DNA of 64,000 nt from Limosilactobacillus rudii (GTDB taxonomy: Bacteria; Bacillota; Bacilli; Lactobacillales; Lactobacillaceae), in assembly GCF_014145455.1 (NCBI RefSeq), contig NZ_JACIVB010000062.1, forward strand, positions 124,001-188,000, read 5' to 3'. The translations under genes and the position numbers were made by a program. How positions within the stretch are numbered: the stretch's first letter is position 1; every line of letters starts with the position of its first letter. The notes below the pieces were generated by a model that saw nothing but the letters and a program-made list of their open reading frames with translations, was not told the origin of the DNA and made no database searches. This document shows positions 8,473 to 18,716 of the stretch, in pieces.

Positions 8473-10902
8473 ATGCCCGAGTTGGCACAAGTAATTGTTG
8501 ATGTTCCAACAATGCAGACAAATCAACCGTATACTTACCAAATTCCGTCGACACTGGAAAAACAAATTCAGGTTGGTGTCCGAGTTGTAGTTCCTTTTGG
8601 TAATGGTAGTCGAACTGTTCAAGGGTTTGTAGTTGCCCTTGATCAGCCTACTGATTATGACGGAAAACTTAAACCAATTAAAGCGGTGATGGACTTACGA
8701 CCGGTCATTAATAAAGAATTATTGGTTCTTAGTAAATGGCTTGCTGATACTACCTATTCCTTTTGGATTTCTTGTTTATATACAATGTTACCAAACCTAT
8801 TAAAAGCTAAGACTTCGCGGATAATTCGGATAATCGATGATGTTGATGAACAAGTTGCGTTTGATATTTTTCATGGGCGCGATGAATTGGACATGGCAAC
8901 TGTTCAAGATAAGCCGGCAATCATTAGTAAACTATTTCAACTACAAAGGGCAGGAAAGATTACGATTGATTATCGTGTTGAGGACCGAGCTCGTGTAAAG
9001 ACCGTCACTGGCATTAAGCCGATACTAAATTTTGAGCAGCTTGAAGAACAGCGGACTTCACTTCATCCAAATGCACATGCACAGAATCGCTTAATTTCAT
9101 ACTTACAAACAATTACTGGCCAAGTTGTTAAGATTAAAGACGCCGAACATGTTACCGGATTAAAAACAGGAACTTTTAATCAGGGACAGAAAAAGGGATG
9201 GTTAGAGAAAGTCCCAATAGAGGTTTATCGTAATCCACTAGGCATGCAGGCTTCACTGGATAACCAACATTTAGATTCGCCATTACACTTAAATCCTGAG
9301 CAGCAACATGCTGTTGATGAGATTAATAAGGCAATTGATAACCATGATCCAGAGACTTTTTTACTTCAGGGAGTAACAGGAAGCGGTAAGACGGAAGTGT
9401 ATCTCCAGACAATTGCTAATGCTCTTAAACAGGGGAAGACAGCTTTAATGCTAGTGCCAGAAATATCTTTAACGCCCCAAATAGTTAGTCGTGTCCAACG
9501 TCGATTTGGTTCAAAAGTTGCGGTCCTTCATAGCAGCCTTTCAAACGGGGAACGTTATGATGAATGGCGGCGGATTGAGCGCGGTGAAGCGCGAGTTGTT
9601 GTTGGTGCGCGGTCTGCTATTTTTGCGCCATTAAAAAATCTAGGGATTATCATTTTGGATGAGGAACATGAATCTAGTTATAAACAAGATGAGGCACCCC
9701 GTTATCATGCTCGTGAAGTAGCAAAGTGGCGCGGAAAATATAATCACGCTCCAGTTGTTTTAGGATCAGCAACGCCTAGTTTGGAAAGTCGGGCGCGTGC
9801 AATTAAAAAAGTTTATCATTTATTACATTTACGTCACCGGGTAAATCAGCAACCGCTTCCTCCAATTGAAATTGTTGATATGCGAGAGGAAGTAAAAAAG
9901 TATGGTGAAAGCAATTTTTCACAATCTTTACTAAGAAAGCTAGACCAGCGCCTGCAAAAGAGAGAACAAAGTATCTTGATGCTTAACCGTCGTGGCTTTT
10001 CTTCGTTTATGATGTGCCGTGACTGCGGGGCAGTTTTAAAATGCCCTAATTGCGATATTTCGTTGACCCTTCATATGGATACACACACAATGAAATGTCA
10101 TTACTGTGGGCATGAGGAACCGATCCCTTACGAATGCCCAAATTGTCATAGTCGAAAGATTCGTTACTATGGAACCGGGACAGAAAAAGTAGAGCAAGAG
10201 CTGCATCAACTTTTACCACAAGCACGGATAATTCGGATGGATGTTGATACTACTAAACGAAAGGGAATGCATGCCAAATTATTACGACAATTTGGTCAAC
10301 ACCAAGCTGATATTTTATTAGGAACTCAAATGATTGCTAAGGGCCTTGATTTTCCTAATGTGACACTTGTTGGGGTCTTAAATGCAGATACAGGATTAGG
10401 ACTTCCAGATTTTCGAGCAAGTGAGCGGACGTTCGACCTGTTAAGCCAAGTCAGTGGGCGAGCTGGGCGAGCAAACAAACAAGGTGAGGTCGTTATCCAA
10501 ACTTATAATCCTGATCATTATGCTATTCAAGATGCCAAGAATCATAACTATGATCAATTCTTTAACCAAGAGATGGCTTTAAGACACCAGGCAGGATATC
10601 CGCCTTATTATTACACCGTTCGATTAATGGCAAGTCATCCGGAAGAAGCACAGGCAGCTAAGGCAATGGTCCGGATTTACGAGCAACTGAGAAGAGGAAT
10701 AGCGCCATCAACGATCCTTCTTGGGCCGACACCACGGGCGATTGCAAGGATGAAGAGACGTTACTACTATCAAATTGTAATTAAATATAAAAAGGATCCC
10801 CAACTTCATAACTTACTATTTAAAATCCTCCATGATACCCAAAGTCATGGTTATAAGGATGTTCAAGTAAGTATTGATCCAGATCCACAATACTTTATGT
10901 AA
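8473..10902 (+). CDS. priA: Primosomal protein N' (replication restart helicase PriA)
   Basis: 809 residues. The N-terminal 3'-DNA-binding domain (about 1-105) and winged helix precede helicase motifs: Walker A GVTGSGKTEVYL, DEEH, and GSATPSLESR. A zinc-binding insert (CRDCGAVLKCPNC ... CHYCGHE ... CPNCHS) gives four CxxC pairs, as expected. PriA reloads the replisome at stalled forks. RBS AAGGTGATTAA lies inside the coaBC end. Confidence 0.98.
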   Translation: MPELAQVIVDVPTMQTNQPYTYQIPSTLEKQIQVGVRVVVPFGNGSRTVQGFVVALDQPTDYDGKLKPIKAVMDLRPVINKELLVLSKWLADTTYSFWISCLYTMLPNLLKAKTSRIIRIIDDVDEQVAFDIFHGRDELDMATVQDKPAIISKLFQLQRAGKITIDYRVEDRARVKTVTGIKPILNFEQLEEQRTSLHPNAHAQNRLISYLQTITGQVVKIKDAEHVTGLKTGTFNQGQKKGWLEKVPIEVYRNPLGMQASLDNQHLDSPLHLNPEQQHAVDEINKAIDNHDPETFLLQGVTGSGKTEVYLQTIANALKQGKTALMLVPEISLTPQIVSRVQRRFGSKVAVLHSSLSNGERYDEWRRIERGEARVVVGARSAIFAPLKNLGIIILDEEHESSYKQDEAPRYHAREVAKWRGKYNHAPVVLGSATPSLESRARAIKKVYHLLHLRHRVNQQPLPPIEIVDMREEVKKYGESNFSQSLLRKLDQRLQKREQSILMLNRRGFSSFMMCRDCGAVLKCPNCDISLTLHMDTHTMKCHYCGHEEPIPYECPNCHSRKIRYYGTGTEKVEQELHQLLPQARIIRMDVDTTKRKGMHAKLLRQFGQHQADILLGTQMIAKGLDFPNVTLVGVLNADTGLGLPDFRASERTFDLLSQVSGRAGRANKQGEVVIQTYNPDHYAIQDAKNHNYDQFFNQEMALRHQAGYPPYYYTVRLMASHPEEAQAAKAMVRIYEQLRRGIAPSTILLGPTPRAIARMKRRYYYQIVIKYKKDPQLHNLLFKILHDTQSHGYKDVQVSIDPDPQYFM

Positions 10903-10919
10903 AAGAAAGGATGTTCAAA

Positions 10920-11873
10920 ATGACAACATCAATCGTATTTATGGGAACGCCAGAATTTGCTGTTCCAATTTTGCAAAGTTTAATTGATAATCCAGCGTAT
11001 ACTGTAAAGGCAGTATTAACTCAACCTGATCACCGAATTGGTCGTAAAAAAACACTTCACGAGTCACCAGTAAAACAGTTAGCTAAAGAGCATAATATTA
11101 AAATTCTACAACCCGTAAAATTAAATAAGAGTCCTGAAATGGATGAAATTATTGAATTACAGCCAGATCTAATGATTACTGCGGCCTATGGTCAATTTTT
11201 GCCAACTAAATTATTAGATGCTGCTAAAATTGCTGCAATTAATGTTCACGGCTCCTTACTACCCAAATATCGTGGCGGTGCGCCAATCCAGTATTCTATT
11301 ATTAATGGGGATAAAGAAACCGGTATTTCTATCATGTATATGGTAAAAAAGATGGATGCGGGTGATATAATTGCGCAAAAGGCGATTCCTATTATGCCTG
11401 ATGATGATAGCGGAACAATGTTTAAAAAGCTGAGTATTTTAGGACGTGATTTGTTATTGGATACTCTTCCGCGAATTATCAGTGGTGATATTAATCCGGT
11501 GGCACAAGATCCTGATAAAGTTGTGTTTTCTCCTAATATCAGTAGTGAGGAAGAGCAAATTGATTATCACTTACCTGCTGATCTAATTGACGCCAAAGTT
11601 CGCGGATTGCGACCAGCTCCACTAGGTAATATGATAATTGATGGTTTACGAACAAAAATTTATGACGTTACGCCATTGGATGAAAAAACAGTGCTTGATC
11701 CTGGAAAAGTGGTTCGCGTTACTAAACATCAATTGGCAATTGCGGCTGGTAATGGGACAGTTTATCAGATAAATAAATTAAAACCTGCTGGAAAAAAGGC
11801 GATGGATATTACAGCTTATCTTAATGGTCACAAAAATATTGTTGATGGAGGACAAGTTATCACTAATGACTAA
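10920..11873 (+). CDS. fmt: Methionyl-tRNA formyltransferase
   Basis: 317 residues from ATG at 10920, preferred over 10911 because AAAGGA lies 8 bases before it and the family begins xxxIVFMGTPEFAVP. The formyl-THF/catalytic region contains NVHGSLLPKYRGGAPIQ and GVTIM-like ETGISIMYM; Asn, His and Asp of the active site are visible. It formylates initiator Met-tRNA. Its last 8 bases overlap the rsmB start. Confidence 0.97.
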   Translation: MTTSIVFMGTPEFAVPILQSLIDNPAYTVKAVLTQPDHRIGRKKTLHESPVKQLAKEHNIKILQPVKLNKSPEMDEIIELQPDLMITAAYGQFLPTKLLDAAKIAAINVHGSLLPKYRGGAPIQYSIINGDKETGISIMYMVKKMDAGDIIAQKAIPIMPDDDSGTMFKKLSILGRDLLLDTLPRIISGDINPVAQDPDKVVFSPNISSEEEQIDYHLPADLIDAKVRGLRPAPLGNMIIDGLRTKIYDVTPLDEKTVLDPGKVVRVTKHQLAIAAGNGTVYQINKLKPAGKKAMDITAYLNGHKNIVDGGQVITND

Positions 11874-13215
11874 ATTCCAACCTCAAAATGCTCGTGAATT
11901 AGCTATGGTTGCCCTTGAGCGTGTTGAACAAAATGGCGCCTATTCAAATTTACAGCTTGATCAATTATTAAAAAAGTACCCGTTAGCGGATAAAGATCGG
12001 CGTTTAGCAACGAATATTGTCTATGGTGTTTTACAGCATAAACTAACACTCAAGTACTGGCTAAATGGCTTTGTTAATAATCGCAAGCTAGATTCTTGGG
12101 TTAAGGTGCTGTTACTTTCTGCTATTTATCAGTTTCATTATTTGGAGCGTGTTCCTGATTGGGCAGTTACGGATGAAAGTATTAAAATTGCAAAGCGACG
12201 TGGAAATCCTGGTATTCGTAAATTTGTAACGGGTGTACTACATGCAGTATTAAGAGAAGGATTGCCGGCTTTAGACAATATTGAAAATGATTCGCAACGA
12301 TTGAGCGTTCAAAATAGTGTTCCAGAGTGGCTGGTTAACGAGTTAATGACACAATACGGGAAAGAAACTACAGCCAAAATCTTACGATCAATTAATGAGC
12401 CGGCTCACCAAGTTATTCGCGTGAATCGTGCTAAGACAACAGTATCAGCGGTTAAGCAAGTATTAGACAATATGAACATCGAATATCATGAAAGCAAGGT
12501 AGCAGCTAATGCCTTAGTAATTACAAAGGGCGAAGTTGTTACTTCTGATCTATTTCGTGATGGTGAAATTACTATTCAAGATGAAAGTGCTATGTTAGCT
12601 GTTGAAAGTATGAATATTAAGCCGTCAGATAAAGTTCTTGATGCTTGTGCTGCTCCTGGCGGAAAAACCGTCCAAATTGCTGCTTATTTATCTCCTGCTA
12701 ATGGCGGATTTGTTGATGCACTTGATATCCATCAGCATAAAGTTAGGCTAATTGAGAAGAATGCACAGCGGATGGGAGTAAGTGATAGGGTGAATGCCTA
12801 TGCGCTTGATGCCCGCAAAGTTGATGAACAATTTAAAGATGAAAGTTTTGATAAAATCTTAGTTGATGCACCATGTAGCGGAATAGGCTTATTACGGCGA
12901 AAACCAGAGATTCGCTATACAAAACAGCTTGCTGATAGTATGCGGCTACATCAAATTCAATTATCAATTTTAAATGCAGTTGCATCAAAGGTAAAAAAGG
13001 GCGGTATAATCACTTATAGCACGTGTACGATCCTACAACAGGAAAATGATGCAACCGTTAAGGCTTTCCTTTCCCAGCATCCAGAATTCAAATTAATTAA
13101 AACGACAACGGCACGTAAAGTTAAAGATGGTCGTCATTCGGCAACGTTAACTATTTTGCCAAGTGACTTTGACTCTGATGGCTTTTTTATCAGCAGCCTT
13201 AAGAAGGGACTATAA
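11866..13215 (+). CDS. rsmB: 16S rRNA m5C967 methyltransferase RsmB (Sun)
   Basis: About 449 residues from ATG at 11866 (MTKFQPQNARELA); GGAGG is 13 bases upstream, and the frame extends further 5' without conserved sequence. The N-terminal NusB-like RNA-binding domain is followed by the SAM domain with LDACAAPGGKT, and DAPCSGIGLLRR plus STCTILQQEN hold the two catalytic cysteines. Translationally coupled to fmt. Confidence 0.95.
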   Translation: MTKFQPQNARELAMVALERVEQNGAYSNLQLDQLLKKYPLADKDRRLATNIVYGVLQHKLTLKYWLNGFVNNRKLDSWVKVLLLSAIYQFHYLERVPDWAVTDESIKIAKRRGNPGIRKFVTGVLHAVLREGLPALDNIENDSQRLSVQNSVPEWLVNELMTQYGKETTAKILRSINEPAHQVIRVNRAKTTVSAVKQVLDNMNIEYHESKVAANALVITKGEVVTSDLFRDGEITIQDESAMLAVESMNIKPSDKVLDACAAPGGKTVQIAAYLSPANGGFVDALDIHQHKVRLIEKNAQRMGVSDRVNAYALDARKVDEQFKDESFDKILVDAPCSGIGLLRRKPEIRYTKQLADSMRLHQIQLSILNAVASKVKKGGIITYSTCTILQQENDATVKAFLSQHPEFKLIKTTTARKVKDGRHSATLTILPSDFDSDGFFISSLKKGL

Positions 13216-13222
13216 TAAATTG

Positions 13223-13963
13223 ATGAAAGTTGCTTATCAAACAGATATTGGTCACCAGCGTAAGCAAAACCAAGACCGGGTTAATATGTTTACTAATAGT
13301 CATGGTGACCAATTAATGGTTATTGCTGACGGAATTGGTGGTAATCGTAGCGGTGATGTTGCAGCGGAGTATACAGTGACTGTATTAGGTAACCGCTTTA
13401 AAGAAGAGCCTCCACAGACTCCGCTTGAAGGGATTCGGTGGTTTGCTCGTGAAACACAGCTAATTAATGGTCAGATTTTGGCACAATCTAAACGAAGTAT
13501 TCGGTTACAGGGGATGGGAACCACGATGGTTGCTGCAATCGCATTTAAAGATGCAGTAGTTGTCGCTAACATTGGTGATAGTCGTGGATATATCCTCCAT
13601 CAAAATTTATTAACGCAAATAACAGTTGATCATTCCCTAGTAAACGAGTTAGTAAAAACTGGCGATATTTCTGAAGATGAAGCTTTGAAATTACCACAAA
13701 GCAATATTATTACCCGGGCAATTGGGATCTCATCAGATGCACAAATCGAAGTAAATCGTTTTGATTTAAATGAAGGCGATCAATTATTAATGTGTTCTGA
13801 TGGTTTATTTAAAACTGTTGAAAGAGATCAGATTATTGCGGTACTTGAACAGTCAGTTTCATTGCAAGAAAAGTGTGCACGATTAGTTGCAATGGCAAAT
13901 AAGGCAGGCGGTCCGGACAATATTACTGTTTTAATCGGAATTAATAGTGACCAGGAGGGATAA
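13223..13963 (+). CDS. stp: PP2C-type Ser/Thr protein phosphatase Stp (PrpC)
   Basis: 246 residues starting MKVAYQTDIGHQRKQNQDR, the canonical N-terminus. Metal-binding motifs DGIGGNRSGD, GDSRGY, SDGLFKTV and GGPDNITVL are complete. It reverses phosphorylation by the PASTA kinase encoded three bases downstream. AAGAAGGGA is 13 bases before ATG; an in-frame TTG one codon earlier is also possible. Confidence 0.96.
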   Translation: MKVAYQTDIGHQRKQNQDRVNMFTNSHGDQLMVIADGIGGNRSGDVAAEYTVTVLGNRFKEEPPQTPLEGIRWFARETQLINGQILAQSKRSIRLQGMGTTMVAAIAFKDAVVVANIGDSRGYILHQNLLTQITVDHSLVNELVKTGDISEDEALKLPQSNIITRAIGISSDAQIEVNRFDLNEGDQLLMCSDGLFKTVERDQIIAVLEQSVSLQEKCARLVAMANKAGGPDNITVLIGINSDQEG

Positions 13964-13966
13964 GAC

Positions 13967-15871
13967 ATGAATCCTGGATATGAAATTGGTCACCGTTATC
14001 GGATAATTTGTTCACTTGGCGAAGGTGGAATGGCAAATGTTTATTTAGCTCATGATATCGTGTTAGATCGTGATGTTTCTGTAAAATTATTACGTCTTGA
14101 CTTACGTGATGATCCAAATACTAAACGGCGCTTTCACCGTGAAGCAATGGCTGCAACTCAGCTTAATGATCCACATATTGTTGGAATCTATGACGTTGGT
14201 GAAGATCACGGCTTACAATATATGGTCATGCAGTATGTAAAGGGAACTGATCTAAAAGCATATATCAAAGAGCACTACCCTATTCCTCTACCGCAAGTTA
14301 TTGATATCATGGAACAAGTACTCTCGGCTGTTGCTACTGCGCACGCCCACGGAATTATCCATCGTGACTTAAAACCACAAAATATATTAATTGATGAGAA
14401 CAAGAACGTAAAGATTACTGATTTTGGTATTGCAGTGGCTGTATCGCAAGACTCATTAACCCAAACAAATACATTAATGGGCTCTGTTCATTACCTATCG
14501 CCGGAACAGGCACGGGGAAGCATTGCAACTAAGCAGTCTGATATCTATTCATTAGGGATCATCTTATTTGAATTATTGACGGGTAAAGTTCCATTTGAGG
14601 GTGAAACTGCCGTATCAATCGCATTAAAACACTTCCGTGAAGAAATCCCGTCAGTCCGCAAACAAGATAAGGCGATTCCACAAGCATTAGAAAATGTAAT
14701 AATTAAGGCGACTGCAAAAGAACCGTCAAGTAGGTATAGTTCAGCTACTGAAATGGCAACGGACTTAAAAACAACTCTTGATCCACAGCGCGCAAATGAA
14801 CCACGGTTAAATCTTCAACAAGATGATAATGGAGAAACCAAAATATTAGATATAAAAAAATTAAAAAGCGATGATAAGCAGTCTGCTAATATAGAACCGG
14901 CCAAACAATCATCAAAACGTGATTCTAAACCATGGTGGAAGAAATACGGCATTATTTGTGGTAGCATAATTATTGTAATTATGTTGCTTATTGGTGGTTG
15001 GTGGTTCTTTATCCGGCAGGTAATTACGCCAGATGTTGAAGGAATGTCAGTTATAAAAGCTGAACAAAAATTGCGCCGCCAAGATCTTCGGATTGGAAAA
15101 ATTACGCGGATTTATAGCCAGACAGTTGATAAAAATCATGTTGTAGAAACAACACCAGATGCAAATCATAAGACGCGGGTAAGTACACCGATAAATCTAG
15201 TGGTAAGCACTGGGGTAAAACAATGGCGGATGGCTGATTATGTTGGTGAAAATTATTCTTCTGTTGCCGCAAACTTACGGCGCAAGGGATTTCAGGTACA
15301 CAAAGAAAGTGTTTACTCTGATGATGTAGATAAGGGACAAATTATTAAACAGAACCATAAAAAAGGAACGATTATCAAAACGGCCTCTGATACGATTGTC
15401 TTTCAAGTGAGCGCTGGCAAGGAGCCGATTAAGATTCCTGACTTTAAGAATCAAGATATCAGTGTCGTACAGCAATTTGCAAATAAAAATAAACTACAAT
15501 TAACAACACAAGAGAAAAAGTCAAAGACAATTGCGACAAATCACGTTGTCAGTCAGACACCACGTGCAGGATCAACCCTAAATCATGGCGATACCCTTAC
15601 TGTTTCAATTGCTAATTCTGGTAATCAGACGAAGACAACAAATATTCAAATTAATATTCCATTCGATGGAAATGGTGGACAGCGCGAAAACCGTGTTCAA
15701 GTTTATATTCGCGATGCTAATCATAATTTAACAATGGAATATCAAGACATTACAATTAATCAAGAAACAACAATTAACGTGCCATTTACCCTTAAGCAGG
15801 GTCAAACCGGTGCTTATCGGGTAGTGCGCAATGGACGAACAATTATGAGTGCAACAAATATTACAGGATAA
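13967..15871 (+). CDS. pknB: PASTA-domain Ser/Thr protein kinase (PknB/PrkC)
   Basis: 634 residues. Cytoplasmic kinase domain about 11-270: GEGGMANVYLA, catalytic lysine in VSVKLLRL, HRDLKPQNIL, DFGIA and SPEQARG. A hydrophobic segment at about 327-348 crosses the membrane, followed by three PASTA repeats (about 352-415, 416-485, 486-550) that bind muropeptides/lipid II, and a beta-rich C-terminal tail. It coordinates cell-wall synthesis and growth. stp-pknB-rsgA is the usual Firmicutes order. Confidence 0.96.
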   Translation: MNPGYEIGHRYRIICSLGEGGMANVYLAHDIVLDRDVSVKLLRLDLRDDPNTKRRFHREAMAATQLNDPHIVGIYDVGEDHGLQYMVMQYVKGTDLKAYIKEHYPIPLPQVIDIMEQVLSAVATAHAHGIIHRDLKPQNILIDENKNVKITDFGIAVAVSQDSLTQTNTLMGSVHYLSPEQARGSIATKQSDIYSLGIILFELLTGKVPFEGETAVSIALKHFREEIPSVRKQDKAIPQALENVIIKATAKEPSSRYSSATEMATDLKTTLDPQRANEPRLNLQQDDNGETKILDIKKLKSDDKQSANIEPAKQSSKRDSKPWWKKYGIICGSIIIVIMLLIGGWWFFIRQVITPDVEGMSVIKAEQKLRRQDLRIGKITRIYSQTVDKNHVVETTPDANHKTRVSTPINLVVSTGVKQWRMADYVGENYSSVAANLRRKGFQVHKESVYSDDVDKGQIIKQNHKKGTIIKTASDTIVFQVSAGKEPIKIPDFKNQDISVVQQFANKNKLQLTTQEKKSKTIATNHVVSQTPRAGSTLNHGDTLTVSIANSGNQTKTTNIQINIPFDGNGGQRENRVQVYIRDANHNLTMEYQDITINQETTINVPFTLKQGQTGAYRVVRNGRTIMSATNITG

Positions 15872-15883
15872 TGGAGGTGCAGT

Positions 15884-16774
15884 TTGAAAACTGGAATTAT
15901 TCAACAATCGTTAAGTGGATTTTATGATATTTTTTCTAGTGGTAAGATCTATAGGACAAGAGCACGTGGCAACTTTCGCCAACGAAAAATAAAGCCAGTT
16001 GTTGGTGACCATGTTGAATTTAGTGCAGAGAATCAACGCGAAGGCTACCTGCTAAAAATTCTGCCTCGTCGTAATCAATTGGTAAGACCACCAGTTGCCA
16101 ATGTTGATATGGCAGTAGTAGTTACTTCAGCTAAAGAGCCTGCTTTTTCAGCTAATTTGCTTGACCGGCAATTGATTGCTTTAGAAGCCCAAAAGATTAC
16201 GCCAGTGATTTATTTTTCAAAGACGGATTTATTAGATGAAGACGCATACCAGCAACTTTTACCAATTATTGAGGGGTATCAAAGGATTGGTTACCGTGTT
16301 TTTGCTAACAGGAATCCTTTTGATCCACAGCAATTATTATCATTGACGGCGGATTTAAAAGGGAAAGTTGTAACAATGATGGGACAGACAGGGGCTGGAA
16401 AGTCTACATTGCTTAATCACTTGGCTCCGCAGCTTGAATTAGCCACTGGTGAGATTTCACAAGCCCTTCAACGTGGTCGTCATACCACTCGGAAGGTTAG
16501 TTTATTAGAAGTCAATGGTGCTTTAATCGCTGATACTCCAGGTTTTTCTTCTTATGAGACTTTTAATATGACTGTTAATGACCTTCCCTTTTTATTTCCA
16601 GAAATGGCTCGGCTTGCGCCAAATTGTAAATTTCGTGGCTGCCTTCATTTAAAAGAACCACAATGTGCTGTGAAGGAAGCATTAAACAATGGTATAATCA
16701 TGAGGAGTCGGTATGATGATTACGTTCAGTTTCATGAATTGATTGCTAATCAGAAACCAAATTATAAGAAATGA
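15884..16774 (+). CDS. rsgA: Small ribosomal subunit biogenesis GTPase RsgA
   Basis: 296 residues, TTG start 5 bases after GGAGGTGCAG. N-terminal OB-fold, then circularly permuted GTPase motifs: G4 YFSKTDL, G1 [15 protein letters not shown]3 DTPGFSS. The zinc knuckle [14 protein letters not shown] closes the protein. It checks late 30S maturation and releases RbfA. Confidence 0.96.
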   Translation: MKTGIIQQSLSGFYDIFSSGKIYRTRARGNFRQRKIKPVVGDHVEFSAENQREGYLLKILPRRNQLVRPPVANVDMAVVVTSAKEPAFSANLLDRQLIALEAQKITPVIYFSKTDLLDEDAYQQLLPIIEGYQRIGYRVFANRNPFDPQQLLSLTADLKGKVVTMMGQTGAGKSTLLNHLAPQLELATGEISQALQRGRHTTRKVSLLEVNGALIADTPGFSSYETFNMTVNDLPFLFPEMARLAPNCKFRGCLHLKEPQCAVKEALNNGIIMRSRYDDYVQFHELIANQKPNYKK

Positions 16775-16784
16775 GGGAATTAGG

Positions 16785-17438
16785 ATGATTAAAGTTGCAC
16801 CATCAATTTTAAGTGCAGATTACGTAAACTTACAAAAAGATATTGAAAAAGTTGATAAGGCTGGTGCGCAATATTTACATATTGATGTAATGGACGGTAC
16901 GTTTGTTCCAAGCATCTCTTACGGTCCTGGATTTGTTAAGGCAATTCGCCCAATTACAAAGATGGTCTTGGATGTTCACTTAATGGTTGAACAACCAGAA
17001 CATATCTTGCCAATGTTTATTGACGCTGGCGCAGATATTATTGGGGTCCAAGTCGAAGCTACGCAACATATTCATCGTGCACTTCAAATTATAAAAAACG
17101 GTGGTGTTAAGGCTGAAGTTGTTATTAATCCAGGGACTCCAGTTGCGATGATTGAGCCAGTACTACACATGGTTGACCAAGTATTAGTTATGACTGTAAA
17201 CCCTGGTTTTGGTGGTCAAAAGTTCTTACCAGAGACTGTTGATAAGATTGCCCAATTAAATGCAATTAAAGAAGAAAAGGGTTATAACTTTGACATTGAA
17301 GTTGACGGTGGCGTTAACGATAAAACAGTTGTTGATTGCTATAAGGCTGGGGCAACAGTTGCGGTAGCCGGTTCATATGTCTTTAATGCAGAAAATCCTG
17401 CAGAACGTATCAAGGCTCTTGAAGACGCTACAAAGTAA
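16785..17438 (+). CDS. rpe: Ribulose-phosphate 3-epimerase
   Basis: 217 residues from ATG at 16785 (MIKVAPSILSADYVNL); a 14-codon upstream extension lacks conservation and overlaps the rsgA end. TIM-barrel metal ligands appear in HIDVMDGTFVPSIS and DVHLMVEQPE, and the phosphate loop in VNPGFGGQKF and EVDGGV. It interconverts ribulose-5-P and xylulose-5-P in the pentose phosphate/phosphoketolase pathways. Confidence 0.97.
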   Translation: MIKVAPSILSADYVNLQKDIEKVDKAGAQYLHIDVMDGTFVPSISYGPGFVKAIRPITKMVLDVHLMVEQPEHILPMFIDAGADIIGVQVEATQHIHRALQIIKNGGVKAEVVINPGTPVAMIEPVLHMVDQVLVMTVNPGFGGQKFLPETVDKIAQLNAIKEEKGYNFDIEVDGGVNDKTVVDCYKAGATVAVAGSYVFNAENPAERIKALEDATK

Positions 17439-17448
17439 TGTTAACTAT

Positions 17449-17484
17449 AAAAAGGAGATGGCGTTAGGTTGTCTTCTTTTTTAT
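17449..17484 (+). terminator. Probable terminator between rpe and thiN
   Basis: AAAAGGAGA pairs with TCTTCTTTT (one G-T pair) around a 13-base loop and runs into further T residues. The stem is AT-rich, so it may only attenuate; thiN starts 20 bases later with its own RBS AAAGAGG. Confidence 0.5.
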
Positions 17485-17504
17485 ATTTTTAAAGAGGTTA
17501 AGCA

Positions 17505-18167
17505 ATGAGAGTAAATGTACTTGTTGGTGGACCGATTGAAATGGTTCCAACTAAGTTAATTAATGAACGCCGCAATGAAAAGTGGGTCGGCGTAGACCGG
17601 GGAGCAGTGACGCTCTTAAAAATGGGAATCGTTCCTATGATTGCAGTCGGCGATTTTGATTCAATTACTAGTAATGAACTGCAGGGATTAGAAAATGCAT
17701 TACATCAAGTAAAAGTATATCCCCCCGAAAAAAATTATACTGATACTCAATTAGGAATAAGGTTCGCCACTCAGGATAAAAATCCAGATGAAATAGATAT
17801 TTTTGGCGCAACCGGTGGTCGGTTAGATCACTTATTAGCAAATATATTCCTGCCATTACAAGCTGAATTTAGACCATACTTAACACGAATAAAGATTATT
17901 GATTGTCAAAATATTATGGCTTACTATCTTCCCGGAAGGTATACAATTTCGCATATAAAAGGGAAAAAGTACTTAGCGTTTGTTAATTTGACGCCAGTAG
18001 AAGGTTTAACTTTACAGGATGAAAAGTATCCACTGATAGATTGGAATAGTAAAATTCCGTTTTCGTGGACTAGTAATGAATTTACTGCCGAAGAAAATCA
18101 TTTTTCATTTAAAAAGGGAATTATGGCGGTAATTCAATGTAATGATCCGCTAAAACTGGGCAATTAG
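17505..18167 (+). CDS. thiN: Thiamine pyrophosphokinase
   Basis: 220 residues of the ThiN family: VGVDRGAVTLLKMGIVP and AVGDFDSIT near the N-terminus, YPPEKNYTDTQLGI in the middle, and FGATGGRLDHLLANI. It makes thiamine diphosphate from thiamine and ATP. It closes the stp-rsgA-rpe cluster, as in Bacillus. Confidence 0.94.
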   Translation: MRVNVLVGGPIEMVPTKLINERRNEKWVGVDRGAVTLLKMGIVPMIAVGDFDSITSNELQGLENALHQVKVYPPEKNYTDTQLGIRFATQDKNPDEIDIFGATGGRLDHLLANIFLPLQAEFRPYLTRIKIIDCQNIMAYYLPGRYTISHIKGKKYLAFVNLTPVEGLTLQDEKYPLIDWNSKIPFSWTSNEFTAEENHFSFKKGIMAVIQCNDPLKLGN

Positions 18168-18179
18168 AAGGATAGAACA

Positions 18180-18240
18180 CCTGTCAAGGAAAATTACTTG
18201 AAAGAAAAATCTTGCATTGTGGCGGTGCCTATGGTAGATT
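18180..18240 (+). promoter_or_regulatory. rpmB promoter
   Basis: -35 TTGCAT (18212-18217), 17-base spacer, -10 TAGATT (18235-18240) with an upstream TG (extended -10). Further up lies CCTGTCAAGGAAAATTACTT (from 18180), which closely matches the sequence just before the rpsP promoter. A short hairpin CGCA/TGCG sits in the leader. Confidence 0.7.
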
Positions 18241-18308
18241 AATTAGGTGAGTTATATCGCAGTTCTGCGTAAACGAAAAAATATGAAACAAAGAGGAGGG
18301 TACCACCA

Positions 18309-18494
18309 ATGGCTAAAGATTTTATCAACGGTAAACGGACGCAATTTGGTAACAAGCGTTCTCACGCCCTTAACTCAAGTCGGCGTAGCTGGAAGCCTAA
18401 CTTGCAAAAGGTAACCATTTTAGTTAATGGTAAGCCTAAGAAGGTATACGTTTCAGCACGTACGCTGAAGTCAGGTAAAGTGACTCGGGTTTAA
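18309..18494 (+). CDS. rpmB: Ribosomal protein L28 (bL28)
   Basis: 61 residues, the normal short Firmicutes form without zinc cysteines: [21 protein letters not shown], ending [14 protein letters not shown]. It is a single-gene transcription unit on the 50S subunit with strong RBS GAGGAGGG and its own terminator. Confidence 0.97.
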
Positions 18495-18505
18495 TTAAAA
18501 ATGAT

Positions 18506-18533
18506 GCCGTCCAGTAGGGCGGCTTATTTTTTA
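18506..18533 (+). terminator. rpmB terminator
   Basis: GCCGTCC pairs with GGGCGGC (one G-T pair) around a 4-base loop, followed by TTATTTTTTA. Confidence 0.88.
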
Positions 18534-18716
18534 TGCTAATTAATTAACCCCCTTCATCAATTTGTAAAAATATTCGTAGGTTACTTTTTTACTGAAATAT
18601 GCTATGGTATGATGGTATTGATTTAATCGTAATCTTTATAAAGATTACCTTTACAAGGTTCAGTAATGACACGGTGTATATTTTTAACACTGGTATTTTA
18701 TAAGGAGGCCATGACG